Shown here one piece after another: positions 43,791-53,672 of a DNA stretch of 64,000 nucleotides. The stretch covers positions 62,001-126,000 of the forward strand of contig CBDEGO010000004.1 in the NCBI GenBank assembly GCA_965237995.1, in the 5' to 3' direction. The stretch's first letter is position 1; every line of letters starts with the position of its first letter. This stretch comes from JAAELZ01 sp965237995. Its GTDB lineage: Bacteria > Pseudomonadota > Gammaproteobacteria > Arenicellales > Poriferihabitantaceae. The notes under the pieces were generated by a model. That model saw only the letters and a list, made by a program, of their open reading frames with translations, ran no database searches and was not told where the DNA came from. The position numbers and the translations under genes are program-made.

Positions 43791-43819
43791 AATATAGCAA
43801 AGCAAGGCCAAACAGGCAA
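43791..43819 (-). promoter_or_regulatory. Probable sigma-70 promoter of pilA
   Basis: On the minus strand TTGCCT and TATATT are spaced exactly 17 bases apart, about 85 bases before the pilA ATG. The strip also contains TTGGCC-TTGCTTTGC, which resembles a sigma-54 site but with 9 rather than 10 bases between GG and GC, so sigma-54 control is not claimed. Confidence 0.5.
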
Positions 43820-44027
43820 GGATACACGTTATCCTTATCTGTCTTTATAATCCCATTGTCATAAATAAAGCGCCTTTTGTACAATATTTAGACCCTATCT
43901 ATCCGCAAAACGAAACGATGCCGAACAGTATTTAATCCACTATTTCACATCATTTTATTTGATAAAATGCTTGATTCATCCCCCAGTAATTCTTCAACTT
44001 TCAAATCGATTTCAAATGCACTAATTT

Positions 44028-45767
44028 ATGAGCGACAGACCTAAAGCTAAGCAATCTATACAACGCAAAGCACTCTATGGCCTTGCAAAGCAAGTCGTCG
44101 TCAATCAACTGGTGTCAGCTGAGTTGGCTAGCCAAATGCAACAAGATGCTGAAGAAAATGACATTACTTTTTTTGAACACGCTTATCAAACAGAGCAGAT
44201 AGCGAAAGATCAGCTAGTGATGGTAGCAGCTCTAGAGGCAGGCTTACCGTTGATACATTTAGATAGCATGAGTTTGGACAAACTTCCTTTATCTGCTCTA
44301 AGTAACGAGCTTATATCCAAATACCAAATACTACCGCTATTTGAACGAGGCAATCTACTCTACACCGCCGTAGGTAGACCTGACGCCAAAGTCGCTATTA
44401 GTCAAGCCCGTTTTCATAGCTCTAGGCAAGTACGAGGGGTGATGTGCGACCCTACCAAACTACGTTTGATGATTAATAAACTAGCCGTCGCCTCGCAAAC
44501 AGATGCCTTAGATGAGTTTACTGACGACGTTAACCTTAATGAATTAGACATTGACCTCGTTACAGATAATGAAGACGGCGGACTGACCGTTGTCAATTTA
44601 GACAACACCAATCCGATTGTCCGATATGTGAATCAAATTTTGCGTGACGCGGTCACCAAAGGCGCTTCGGATATACACATAGAACCTTATGAACACTTTG
44701 CAAGAATTCGTTATCGTATTGACGGCGTATTACACCAAGCAGGAGATCCACCTACCAAGTTAGCGCAAAATATCGCTTCTCGAATAAAGGTCATGTCTCG
44801 ATTAGATATCGCTGAGCGACGACTACCCCAAGATGGTCGCATGAAATTAACCTTTTCTAGAGCTAGAACGATAGATTTTCGAGTGAGCACGATGCCAACT
44901 ATCTTTGGCGAAAAAGTGGTCATGCGAATACTCAACCAAGGCTCGACTAACTTGAGCTTGGATGCGTTAGGCATGGAACCAGCTCAACTGGAGTTATATA
45001 AAGAAGCCGCTTCACAACCACATGGCATGGTGCTAGTTACCGGGCCAACAGGTAGTGGTAAAACCGTCACTTTATATTCTGCCTTAACGATGCTGAATAC
45101 CCCCGATATTAATATTAGCTCGGTCGAGGATCCGGTCGAGATATACGCGGATGGAATTAATCAGATTACCATCAATGAGCGCTCTGGGCTCACCTTTGCA
45201 AAAACACTTCGTGCGCTTTTACGTCAAGACCCCGACGTTTTAATGGTGGGCGAGATTCGAGATCTAGAAACTGCAGAAATTGCCATCAAAGCAGCGCAAA
45301 CCGGCCATTTGGTTTTATCTACGCTGCATACCAACGATGCACCGAGTTCAATCACACGTTTACTAAACATGGGTATCGAACCGTTTAATATTGCTTCGAC
45401 CGTCAACTTAGTCATCGCGCAACGGCTAATACGAAGGTTATGCAGCTCATGTAAAACTAAAACCAAATTGAATAACAAAATACTGCTCTCTATAGGGCTT
45501 ACGCAGTCGCAGATAGATAAAGGTATGATCTATGAAGCTGTTGGATGCTCAAGCTGTTCTATGGGTTACAGGGGTCGCACTGGCATATTCGAAGTGATGC
45601 CGATTTCAGATGTGACCAGTGAATTAGTGATGAACAAAGCAACTGAAGCTGAAATTGCTAGGCAGATAAGAAATGAAGGCGTTGTTTCCATTCAGCAAGA
45701 AGGCCTTAAAAAAGTAGCCGCTGGCGTGACTAGCCTCGCTGAGATTGAACGAGTCACAAAAGGTTAA
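44028..45767 (+). CDS. pilB: Type IV pilus assembly ATPase PilB
   Basis: Hexameric ATPase that drives pilus extension. 579 residues. An N-terminal MshEN-type domain (about 20-160; DQLVMVAALEAGLPLIHLD) precedes the GspE core. Walker A is GPTGSGKTVTLYS; the Asp box is RQDPDVLMVGEIRDLETAEIA, and HTNDAPSSITRLL is the His box. A zinc ribbon (CSSCKTK and CSSCSMGYRGRTG) lies near the end. pilC starts 8 bases later. Confidence 0.97.
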   Translation: MSDRPKAKQSIQRKALYGLAKQVVVNQLVSAELASQMQQDAEENDITFFEHAYQTEQIAKDQLVMVAALEAGLPLIHLDSMSLDKLPLSALSNELISKYQILPLFERGNLLYTAVGRPDAKVAISQARFHSSRQVRGVMCDPTKLRLMINKLAVASQTDALDEFTDDVNLNELDIDLVTDNEDGGLTVVNLDNTNPIVRYVNQILRDAVTKGASDIHIEPYEHFARIRYRIDGVLHQAGDPPTKLAQNIASRIKVMSRLDIAERRLPQDGRMKLTFSRARTIDFRVSTMPTIFGEKVVMRILNQGSTNLSLDALGMEPAQLELYKEAASQPHGMVLVTGPTGSGKTVTLYSALTMLNTPDINISSVEDPVEIYADGINQITINERSGLTFAKTLRALLRQDPDVLMVGEIRDLETAEIAIKAAQTGHLVLSTLHTNDAPSSITRLLNMGIEPFNIASTVNLVIAQRLIRRLCSSCKTKTKLNNKILLSIGLTQSQIDKGMIYEAVGCSSCSMGYRGRTGIFEVMPISDVTSELVMNKATEAEIARQIRNEGVVSIQQEGLKKVAAGVTSLAEIERVTKG

Positions 45768-45775
45768 CCAGCGAT

Positions 45776-46996
45776 ATGGCGAGGCAAAACAACAAACTTC
45801 GTCTAATCGCGTTTGAATGGAAAGGCATGAATCGCGAAGGCATTCGGGAAAGCGGAGAAGTTGATGCACGTTCATTAAGACATGCGCGAAGCTTGGTGCA
45901 GAAGCAAGGCATCAAAATAATAAAAATAAAGAAGCAACCAAAACCACTATTTGGCCGTGGAGGTATAAAGAACAGAGATATTGTTATATTAAGCAGGCAG
46001 CTCGCGACGATGATTGAAGGAGGAATTCCTATTGCCCAAGCCTTATCTGTCGTTGGACAAAGTAGCGATAACCGAAGCGTAAAATCTTTACTTGCTAAAA
46101 TGCGCCTTAAAGTAGAGGAAGGAGCCGATTTGACATCAGTAATGAGGTCACACCCAAAACAGTTCAATTCTTTATACGTCGGATTGATCAACGTGGGTGA
46201 ACAATCTGGCACCTTAGGTACAATGCTGGGGAGAATTGCATCTTATTTGGAAAAAGCAGAAGCGATTAGACGGAAAGTGAAATCGGCGCTAATGTACCCC
46301 GTGATTGTTCTGTTGGTGGGCTTATTGATTGTCGTTGGTTTGCTCATTTATATAATTCCACAATTTCAAAACTTGTTTGCAGAAAACAATGCTGAGCTAC
46401 CAGCGCTAACCAAATCAGTGATTACCGCTTCGCAAGGCCTACAAGACCATTGGCCAATGATACTGAGTGCATCCGTGGTGACGGTTTTATTAATGCACTT
46501 TTCTTATACGCGAAGCCAGAAATTTAAATACCTTGCGGATAAGTTACTGCTTAAAATTCCAGCGTTTGGGCCACTCATTCGAAAAAGTATTTTAGTAAGA
46601 ATTACTCGCACAATTGCAATTATGTTTCGAGCAGGAATCCCTATGGTCGAAACCTTAGGCATTGTCGCACCCGCATCAGGAAATGAGGTCTATTCTCGCG
46701 CACTAAACCAAGTGCAAAACGACATTGCTACAGGTCAACCCCTTGAGTCTTCGCTTAGAGAATCAAAAGTGTTTCCCAGCATGGTATTACAGATGGTGCG
46801 AACCGGTGAAGAAACAGGTGAAATGGATTCTATGCTGGATAAAGTTGCTGAATTTTATGAAGATGAGGTTGATAATACGATCGCTGGTATTAGTGCGCTT
46901 ATTGAACCTATTATGATCGTTATTTTAGGTGGCCTTATTGGTCTAGTCGTCGTTGCCATGTATCTACCGATATTCAGTCTTGGCAATGTATTCTAA
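45776..46996 (+). CDS. pilC: Type IV pilus inner-membrane protein PilC
   Basis: GspF-type platform protein of the pilus motor. 406 residues with two homologous GspF halves: SRQLATMIEGGIPIAQALSVVG and TRTIAIMFRAGIPMVETLGIV. Three hydrophobic segments are visible, near 180-200, 235-250 and 380-405 (MIVILGGLIGLVVVAMYLPIF). Each half has the VNVGEQSGTLG or MVRTGEETGEMD motif. Middle gene of pilBCD. Confidence 0.97.
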   Translation: MARQNNKLRLIAFEWKGMNREGIRESGEVDARSLRHARSLVQKQGIKIIKIKKQPKPLFGRGGIKNRDIVILSRQLATMIEGGIPIAQALSVVGQSSDNRSVKSLLAKMRLKVEEGADLTSVMRSHPKQFNSLYVGLINVGEQSGTLGTMLGRIASYLEKAEAIRRKVKSALMYPVIVLLVGLLIVVGLLIYIIPQFQNLFAENNAELPALTKSVITASQGLQDHWPMILSASVVTVLLMHFSYTRSQKFKYLADKLLLKIPAFGPLIRKSILVRITRTIAIMFRAGIPMVETLGIVAPASGNEVYSRALNQVQNDIATGQPLESSLRESKVFPSMVLQMVRTGEETGEMDSMLDKVAEFYEDEVDNTIAGISALIEPIMIVILGGLIGLVVVAMYLPIFSLGNVF

Positions 46997-47033
46997 CTTT
47001 TATTCTTACGTTCTCCCAACCACTCGCAATTAA

Positions 47034-47924
47034 ATGATTGTAGAACAGCTATATTCTTTGGGCGCGATATACCCACTGTGCTTAAGCATCTTAGGGTTGC
47101 TAGTGGGCAGTTTTCTAAATGTGGTTATCTTGCGTATGCCGAAGAAAATGATGCATGAGTGGACGAGTCAGTGCCAGGCGCTGTTGAATGAAGAAGATGA
47201 CAACACCGCGCCTCCTGTAGAGGATAGCCCACCTGGCATTGTATTCCCGGCATCACATTGTCCGACTTGCAAAACGCCCTTGAAGTGGCGACATAATATA
47301 CCGCTGCTTAGCTTTATCTTTTTAAAGGGCCGCTGCTTTGCCTGTGACACTTCAATTTCCCTGCGTTATCCATTGATAGAGTTATTGACTGCGGGCTTAA
47401 CTGTTTTAGTAGGCTTAGTTTTTCCGCAAACCATGGTTCTCCCCTGGGTGTTATTGTTAACCTGGTGTCTCATTACACTAAGCTTCATTGATATTGACCA
47501 CAAGCTACTTCCTGATAACATCACTTTGCCCTTAATCTGGCTCGGGCTATTGTTTAATCTGACGGTCAATGGTTTTACTTCTGCCCAAAATGCCATTCTA
47601 GGTGCAGTTGCCGGGTACCTCATACTTTGGACGGTCTACCAAGTTCATCATCTTATTACTAAGAAAGAAGGTATGGGTTATGGTGATTTCAAACTACTTG
47701 CAGCGGCTGGAGCGTGGCTAGGTTGGCAGTACCTACCGATTATTCTTTTACTATCCGCTGGTTCCGGGGTCATCATCGGTGTAACGATGATGCTTATTAA
47801 AAATTTAAGTAAAGACGTTCAGATACCTTTTGGGCCGTATATTGCCGTCGCATTTTTTCTCGCCTTACTATGGGGAGAACAAATACAAACGGCTTATTTT
47901 CGATTAATTGGGCTAAGTATTTGA
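47034..47924 (+). CDS. pilD: Prepilin peptidase / N-methyltransferase PilD
   Basis: Bifunctional A24 membrane aspartyl protease that cuts prepilins and methylates the new N-terminal Phe. 296 residues, about eight membrane segments. The cytoplasmic loop has two Cys pairs, CPTCKTPLKWRHNIP and CFACDTSISLRYP. Catalytic Asp residues are in FIDIDHKLLPD and in GYGDFKLLAAAGAW (GxGD motif). The stop overlaps the coaE start by TTGA. Confidence 0.97.
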   Translation: MIVEQLYSLGAIYPLCLSILGLLVGSFLNVVILRMPKKMMHEWTSQCQALLNEEDDNTAPPVEDSPPGIVFPASHCPTCKTPLKWRHNIPLLSFIFLKGRCFACDTSISLRYPLIELLTAGLTVLVGLVFPQTMVLPWVLLLTWCLITLSFIDIDHKLLPDNITLPLIWLGLLFNLTVNGFTSAQNAILGAVAGYLILWTVYQVHHLITKKEGMGYGDFKLLAAAGAWLGWQYLPIILLLSAGSGVIIGVTMMLIKNLSKDVQIPFGPYIAVAFFLALLWGEQIQTAYFRLIGLSI

Positions 47925-48517
47925 CCTTTAAAGTTGGCATAACCGGCGGCATTGGCTCAGGCAAATCTAGCGTGACCGCCCTGTTCGCCAACAGGAACAT
48001 CCCTACATTTAGCTCCGACGCGATATCTCGGGAACTATGCGAACCCGGCGAAGCGCCATACCAAAAAATCGTTTCGCGTTTTGGCGAAAGAATACTGCAC
48101 GCTGACAAAACCTTAGATCGAACCGCTTTAGGAAACATCGTTTTTAACGACCCCGACCAACTAGCTGAACTAGAGCACATTCTTCACCCAGCGATTTTCG
48201 CTACCATGCATAGTAGAGCCGATTTAGTCACAACACCTTACTGTGTTTTAGACATCCCTTTACTGGTTGGAACGCATGAGCAAGAAGCGGTAGATCGTAT
48301 TTTAGTGATCGACACATCGGAACAAACACGCGTGAGTAGAGTTCAGGCGCGCAGCGGATGGAGCCAATATAAAACTCGGGCGGTAATGAATAAGCAGCGA
48401 CCGACCAAAGAACTCATCGACGCCGCGGACGACGTTCTAGAAAATAATGGTAGTTTATTAGACCTTGAACCCAAGGTTCAGCAGTTGCACGAAAAATATC
48501 TACGCTTAGCTAACTAA
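47921..48517 (+). CDS. coaE: Dephospho-CoA kinase
   Basis: Last step of coenzyme A synthesis. I chose the TTG at 47921, which overlaps the pilD stop by 4 bases and gives MTFKVGITGGIGSGKSSV, the family N-terminus; 198 residues. The ATG 51 bases upstream lies inside pilD. P-loop residues 9-16, FSSDAISREL and VLDIPLLVG are conserved. pilD-coaE is the standard gammaproteobacterial order; yacG, often next, is missing. Confidence 0.96.
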   Translation: MTFKVGITGGIGSGKSSVTALFANRNIPTFSSDAISRELCEPGEAPYQKIVSRFGERILHADKTLDRTALGNIVFNDPDQLAELEHILHPAIFATMHSRADLVTTPYCVLDIPLLVGTHEQEAVDRILVIDTSEQTRVSRVQARSGWSQYKTRAVMNKQRPTKELIDAADDVLENNGSLLDLEPKVQQLHEKYLRLAN

Positions 48518-48526
48518 ATATCTCAC

Positions 48527-48931
48527 TTAAACCGCTAAAGCGTCTACTGCCATTTCAAGCAAAGGAACCGCCGCTTCTAGCAAATCTAACTCAGCAATGG
48601 CTGTGGGCTCTGCCCATAAAATAGTTTGCCCTTCAATGCCTAGCGGCTTGCCACTCCATTGCTCGCAAATGAACGTGTGTAATCTAACATTTGCATGCGC
48701 ATAATCATGCTCAAGCACCGTCAATACTTGCATGGTTTCGAGCTTAATTCCCAGCTCTTCCTTTAGCTCACGTTGTAAAGCTTGTTGCGGAGTCTCATCG
48801 GTCTCTACCTTACCGCCGGGAAATTCCCAAGCGCCAGCGCAGTCTGTTCCCTCTCTTCGTTGCTGCACCAACAGCTGACCGCTGTGGTTAACCAGCACAC
48901 CGACTGCTACTTCTAACCGTTTAGCCTTCAA
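48527..48931 (-). CDS. mutT: 8-oxo-dGTP diphosphatase, MutT family
   Basis: Nudix hydrolase that clears oxidised dGTP. 134 residues. The Nudix box is complete: GGKVETDETPQQALQRELKEELGI (G-x5-E-x7-REL-x2-EL-G). The start MKAKRLEVAVGVLVNHSGQLLVQQRREG is typical. Convergent with coaE (9 bases apart) and overlapping argJ by ATGA. In many genomes mutT follows secA/argJ, so the position supports the call. Confidence 0.94.
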   Translation of the reverse strand: MKAKRLEVAVGVLVNHSGQLLVQQRREGTDCAGAWEFPGGKVETDETPQQALQRELKEELGIKLETMQVLTVLEHDYAHANVRLHTFICEQWSGKPLGIEGQTILWAEPTAIAELDLLEAAVPLLEMAVDALAV

Positions 48932-50157
48932 CTACGATAATCTGCGTTGATCTCTATATATCCATGCGTCAGGTCGCACGTCCAGACTGTTGCTTCGCCC
49001 GTGGCTGCATTGCCTAAATCAACCTCGATAGATATTTCCTTTTCGGACAAATGGTTATTGACTAAATTCTCATCATAACCAGCGACTGGGCCATCTCCTG
49101 CGGCAATCACCACGCCTCCCATCGCCACTGATAATTTGTCAAGCACAATGGGTTCATACGATTTACCGACCGCCATCACTATTCTGCCCCAATTCGCATC
49201 TTCACCTGCTATAGCGGTTTTTACTAGTGGGGAATTAGCAATACACTTCGCTACCGTTTTGGCAGATTGATCAGTAGTCCCGCCCTTAACAGAAACCTCA
49301 ATAAACTTTGACGCGCCTTCTCCGTCCTTGACAACTTGTTGAGCAAGATCAATCATCACCGAATTTAATGCTTGCTGAAATTGCGTGAAATCATCTGAAT
49401 GTACATTTGTTATCTCACGCCCTGCTTTACCTGTCGCAAATAGTAAACAGGTATCACTTGTTGAGGTATCTGAATCAACCGTTATGCAGCCAAAGCTTTG
49501 TCGATTAGCTTCATTCAAAGCGGCCTGTAATGTCGCTGTATCGATCTTTGCGTCTGTATAAATATAAGCTAACATCGTCGCCATATTAGGCTCCACCATG
49601 CCCGAGCCCTTTGCGACACCAACTAGGTTGATTACCTCATCATCGATATTAAGCGCGGCAGTCGCTAGTTTTGGATAGGTATCGGTCGTTTTAATCGCAT
49701 TTGCTAAAGCGAGCCAGTCTTGCGAGCCTTCTGTAATTGCAGTGTCGCTGATACAGTTAGTTAGTTTACTGATTTTTAATGTCTCGCCGATGACGCCAGT
49801 CGAAGAAACAAACACCTGCTGTGCTGATAACTGCTCATTCATATCAGCTACACTTGTCGCCATGGCTTGAACGTCTGCTTCACCTTGACCGCCCGTGCAA
49901 ACATTGGCATTGCCTGCATTTACAACCATCGCTATTCCGTCACCTGAAGATAAAACCTTACGCGACCATAATACAGCTGCACCCGCCGTAGTTGATTGAG
50001 TAAATACCCCAGCAGCCGTGGTGCCGTCATCACAAATTACGATACTGAGGTCATCACGGTCTTGATAGCGTTCCCCCGCCGCCGCTGTCGCAATGGTTAC
50101 ACCATCAAGATAAGGTAGTGTTGGAACACTGGCCGGCGCTAATGGCGAAATTTTCAA
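48928..50157 (-). CDS. argJ: Glutamate N-acetyltransferase / amino-acid acetyltransferase
   Basis: Ornithine acetyltransferase that recycles the acetyl group in arginine synthesis and may also make N-acetylglutamate. 409 residues. The self-cleavage site is NMATMLAYI with nucleophile Thr194; VAKGSGMVEPNMATM lies just before. DSDTSTSDTC and GEDANWGRIVMAVGKS are conserved. It lies between secA and mutT, as in Pseudomonas-type genomes. Confidence 0.96.
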   Translation of the reverse strand: MKISPLAPASVPTLPYLDGVTIATAAAGERYQDRDDLSIVICDDGTTAAGVFTQSTTAGAAVLWSRKVLSSGDGIAMVVNAGNANVCTGGQGEADVQAMATSVADMNEQLSAQQVFVSSTGVIGETLKISKLTNCISDTAITEGSQDWLALANAIKTTDTYPKLATAALNIDDEVINLVGVAKGSGMVEPNMATMLAYIYTDAKIDTATLQAALNEANRQSFGCITVDSDTSTSDTCLLFATGKAGREITNVHSDDFTQFQQALNSVMIDLAQQVVKDGEGASKFIEVSVKGGTTDQSAKTVAKCIANSPLVKTAIAGEDANWGRIVMAVGKSYEPIVLDKLSVAMGGVVIAAGDGPVAGYDENLVNNHLSEKEISIEVDLGNAATGEATVWTCDLTHGYIEINADYRS

Positions 50158-50223
50158 GGGTATATTCCTATGCTTTGTAAGTCACAATCAAACCTAATGC
50201 TAAGGTAACTCTTAACTTAGCTG

Positions 50224-52956
50224 CTAACTTAATGCACCATGGCATTTTTTATACTTCTTACCAGACCCACATGGGCAAGCATCATTTCGACCCACTTTAT
50301 TCACCGTTCGTGGTACGCCACCACTTCCGCTAGCGACGGCAGGTGATGCGCTTGGTGCAGAAGGTTGAACGCTTTGCGCTGCTGCTGTTTCAGCCGCTGA
50401 ATCTACATTCAACTGAGGATGATTAAACTCCATCTCTTGTTGTTGGCGCTGCGCTTCCATTTCAGCCACTTCAGCTTCGCTACGCAATTGGACCTTCGAC
50501 AGCAAGCCAATTACTTCAGTTTTAACTACGTCTAGCATGTCCTCAAACAAGGTGTAGGCTTCGCGTTTATATTCCTGCTTTGGATCTTTTTGGGCATAAC
50601 CTCGCAAACCAATACCTTGGCGTAAATGGTCCATATTAGAAAGATGCTCTTTCCAATGCTCATCGAGCACTTGCAACATCACTGCCTTTTCTAAATGACG
50701 AATCGCGCCCTCGCCAGCTTGCTCTTCCTTCGCTTGGTAGGACTCGATATACCCTTGTTCAATTTTATTACGTAAAGTTTCTTCAAATAGCGACTCATCC
50801 TCTTCAAGCCACTGCCTTACAGGCATGGTTAAACCAAATTCGCGTAATAACGATTCTTCCAAACCCTGCGTATCCCACTGCTCTTCAAGTGACTCAGGAG
50901 TAATGTGTTGCGAAACAACTTCATTCACCACTTCGGTACGCATTGCTTCGATGTTATCCGAGACGTCATCTACGTCCATTAAGTGATTACGCTGTTGATA
51001 AACAACTTTGCGCTGTTCATTCGCTACGTCATCATACTCAAGAAGCTGCTTACGCATATCAAAGTTATGTCCTTCTACTTTGCGCTGGGCGTTTTCAATG
51101 GCTTTAGTAACCCACGGGTGCTCTATGGCCTCACCATCTTCCATGCCGAGTTTTTGCATTACGGTGGAGATACGCTCAGAGCCAAAAATGCGCATCAATG
51201 TATCTTCAAGAGACAAATAAAAGCTACTGCTTCCCGGGTCACCTTGTCTTCCGCAACGGCCACGCAATTGATTATCCACACGGCGCGATTCATTACGTTC
51301 AGTACCAATTACATTTAAGCCACCCGCCGCCAATACCGCATCATGCCGCTCTTGCCATGCTGCCGTTAGTTGTTCAACATCAGCGCCCTCACCTGCTTTT
51401 TCGATATCTGATTGCAAACTGCCGCCCAATACAATATCTGTGCCGCGACCCGCCATGTTGGTTGCGATAGTAATGACACCCGGGCTACCTGCATTGGCCA
51501 CAATTTCAGCTTCTCGCTCATGCTGCTTAGCATTAAGCACTTCGTGCTTGATCCCTTCTTTGGTTAGCATTTGCGAAAGTAATTCTGACGATTCAATCGA
51601 CGCCGTTCCCACAAGCACCGGTTGGCCTCGCGTCACACTGTCTTTAACCTGATCTCGAATCGCCACAAATTTTTCTGTCATCGTGCGATAAACTAAATCC
51701 GCTTGATCGATACGTGTTAACGGCTTATTCGTGGGCATTACCACCACTTCTAAGTTATAAATTTGCTCAAATTCTGGCGCTTCGGTATCGGCGGTGCCTG
51801 TCATACCCGACAAACTGTTGTACAAGCGGAAGTAATTTTGGAACGTTATTGAAGCCAAGGTTTGGTTTTCGCGCTGAATCGCCACGCCTTCTTTGGCTTC
51901 AACGGCTTGGTGCAAGCCGTCTGACCATCTTCGGCCTGCCATCATGCGACCTGTAAATTCATCAACAATAACGACTTCGTTGTTCTGCACGATGTATTCA
52001 ACATCGCGGTTATACAAGTGATGTGCGCGCAAACCCGCGTATAAATGATGCATTAGGCTTACGTTGTTTACATCATAAAGCGAGCCGCCTTCGCTTAACA
52101 AACCTGCCTCACTTAGCAAATCTTCTGCCTTCTCATGGCCTGACTCAGTCAGCGTTGCGCGCTTAGCCTTTTCGTCGATAGTAAAATCTTTTGGGTCTTC
52201 CTCGTCGATTTCTAGCTCTAGCTTAGGAATCAGTTTGTTGATGGTTTGATAAAGGTCGACGTTATCTTCTGATGGCCCAGAAATAATTAACGGTGTTCGC
52301 GCTTCATCGATCAATATTGAGTCAACTTCGTCAACAATCGCAAAGCCTAAACCACGTTGAGCACGTTGTTCTGCGCTGAACGCCATATTGTCGCGCAGGT
52401 AATCAAAGCCATACTCATTGTTGGTGCCATAAACAATATCGCTTGCATAGGCTTTTTGCTTTTCATCGTGTGCTTGCCCTGATTGAATCACGCCCACGCT
52501 CAAACCTAAAAATTCATAGACTGCGCCCATCCATTCAGCATCACGGCGAGCTAAGTAATCGTTCACCGTCACAATATGAACAGGGTCGCCGCTTAGCGAG
52601 TTCAAAAAAGCAGGTAACGTCGCGACCAGCGTTTTGCCCTCACCTGTTTTCATTTCAGCAATGTTGCCGCCATGCAGTACCATGCCACCAATCATTTGCA
52701 CATCATAATGACGCAAACCCAGCGCTCTAACTGCCCCTTCGCGCACGGTTGCAAATGCCTCTGGCAATAAGGCTTCTAAGGTCTCTCCTTCTCGAACGCG
52801 ATCGCGATAACTAATTGTTCGCTCTCGAAGCTGTTCATCCGATAGCCCCTGCATAGTGGGTTCAAACCGATTAATCGTTTCAACCGTCTTGTTCATTTGC
52901 TTCAATAACCGTTGGTTACGGCTACCGAATACTTTTGTTAGTGCTTTTGTCAGCAT
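50224..52956 (-). CDS. secA: Preprotein translocase ATPase SecA
   Basis: Motor of the general secretion pathway. 910 residues. Motifs in order: Walker A MKTGEGKTLVATL, the DEVDSILIDEARTPLIISG Walker B region, TGTADTE, TNMAGRGTDI, and RGRCGRQGDPGSS. The C-terminal zinc/SecB-binding site is CPCGSGKKYKKCHG. Neighbours are argJ downstream and, divergently, a DUF721 gene. No secM gene is visible upstream. Confidence 0.99.
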   Translation of the reverse strand: MLTKALTKVFGSRNQRLLKQMNKTVETINRFEPTMQGLSDEQLRERTISYRDRVREGETLEALLPEAFATVREGAVRALGLRHYDVQMIGGMVLHGGNIAEMKTGEGKTLVATLPAFLNSLSGDPVHIVTVNDYLARRDAEWMGAVYEFLGLSVGVIQSGQAHDEKQKAYASDIVYGTNNEYGFDYLRDNMAFSAEQRAQRGLGFAIVDEVDSILIDEARTPLIISGPSEDNVDLYQTINKLIPKLELEIDEEDPKDFTIDEKAKRATLTESGHEKAEDLLSEAGLLSEGGSLYDVNNVSLMHHLYAGLRAHHLYNRDVEYIVQNNEVVIVDEFTGRMMAGRRWSDGLHQAVEAKEGVAIQRENQTLASITFQNYFRLYNSLSGMTGTADTEAPEFEQIYNLEVVVMPTNKPLTRIDQADLVYRTMTEKFVAIRDQVKDSVTRGQPVLVGTASIESSELLSQMLTKEGIKHEVLNAKQHEREAEIVANAGSPGVITIATNMAGRGTDIVLGGSLQSDIEKAGEGADVEQLTAAWQERHDAVLAAGGLNVIGTERNESRRVDNQLRGRCGRQGDPGSSSFYLSLEDTLMRIFGSERISTVMQKLGMEDGEAIEHPWVTKAIENAQRKVEGHNFDMRKQLLEYDDVANEQRKVVYQQRNHLMDVDDVSDNIEAMRTEVVNEVVSQHITPESLEEQWDTQGLEESLLREFGLTMPVRQWLEEDESLFEETLRNKIEQGYIESYQAKEEQAGEGAIRHLEKAVMLQVLDEHWKEHLSNMDHLRQGIGLRGYAQKDPKQEYKREAYTLFEDMLDVVKTEVIGLLSKVQLRSEAEVAEMEAQRQQQEMEFNHPQLNVDSAAETAAAQSVQPSAPSASPAVASGSGGVPRTVNKVGRNDACPCGSGKKYKKCHGALS

Positions 52957-53157
52957 CTTGTACTCAATTATTAGTTAATGGTGAAGCGCATGCCTAAAGC
53001 TTCCGCTAGGCTGAATTTCAGTCGGCTAGAACAGGCAAATCACCTTTAGTTTCTTAGCACAACATTGCAATCTTGTATTCATGTCGCGATAATGCACTCA
53101 ATCCTTTAGATATCGTTTGATACCCTAATTAAATAAGGCTGTATTATCCACTTTCCA

Positions 53158-53628
53158 ATGCGCGAATTCCAAGTTATTCAAAATTTATTACCCGCGTTAC
53201 GTAGCGACGCGCTAGACCCGCCAGCAAACCACCATCAGCAGCAAGCAATGGCTTCTGTTATGCGTTCCATTTTAGGTAATAGCGCTCAATATTTACTGCC
53301 TACGTTATTTTCCTCGGGCAGATTATTGTTGCTAGTCGATGCGCCAGTATGGGCGAGTCATATACATAACCGTAAGATCAGTATTATTGAAGCGGCAAAA
53401 GAACTGGGGTTGGAAGTGACTGAAATTATCGTCAAAGTGAACCCAGCGGAAGTGGAGAAAGTGCCGCGCACACTGCCTAAACGCTATCGAGGGCTTTCGG
53501 TATCCAGTTTAAACTCGATCGAACAAGCTTATAACAGCACGACGAACCCGAAACTTAAAGCCGCTTTTGAGCGGCTAAAAAAGAGAATAAAGCTTAACCA
53601 AGAAGATAAAAACAATACAACCACCTAA
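53158..53628 (+). CDS. DUF721 family protein (DciA-like)
   Basis: 156 residues. The N-terminal half matches DUF721: VWASHIHNRKISIIEAAKELGLEVTEIIVKVNP. DciA proteins of this family load or manage the DnaB helicase in bacteria without DnaC. The last third is basic and helical. In Pseudomonas-type genomes a DUF721 gene lies in the same lpxC-secA gap. A DnaB-loading role here is by analogy only; the 200 bases between it and secA hold no other gene. Confidence 0.8.
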   Translation: MREFQVIQNLLPALRSDALDPPANHHQQQAMASVMRSILGNSAQYLLPTLFSSGRLLLLVDAPVWASHIHNRKISIIEAAKELGLEVTEIIVKVNPAEVEKVPRTLPKRYRGLSVSSLNSIEQAYNSTTNPKLKAAFERLKKRIKLNQEDKNNTTT

Positions 53629-53672
53629 ATCGCAATTGCGAAGAGGGGTAACACTTTTTTGGAGATAATGGA

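Noticed and set aside
43791..43830. Sigma-54 promoter for pilA (TTGGCC-TTGCTTTGC)
   Set aside because: The GG-to-GC spacing is 9 bases instead of the required 10, and a well-spaced sigma-70 promoter overlaps it.
53630..53641. TCGCAATTGCGA palindrome between DUF721 and lpxC genes
   Set aside because: Convergent 3' ends; too short and loop-less for a terminator, and not near a promoter.
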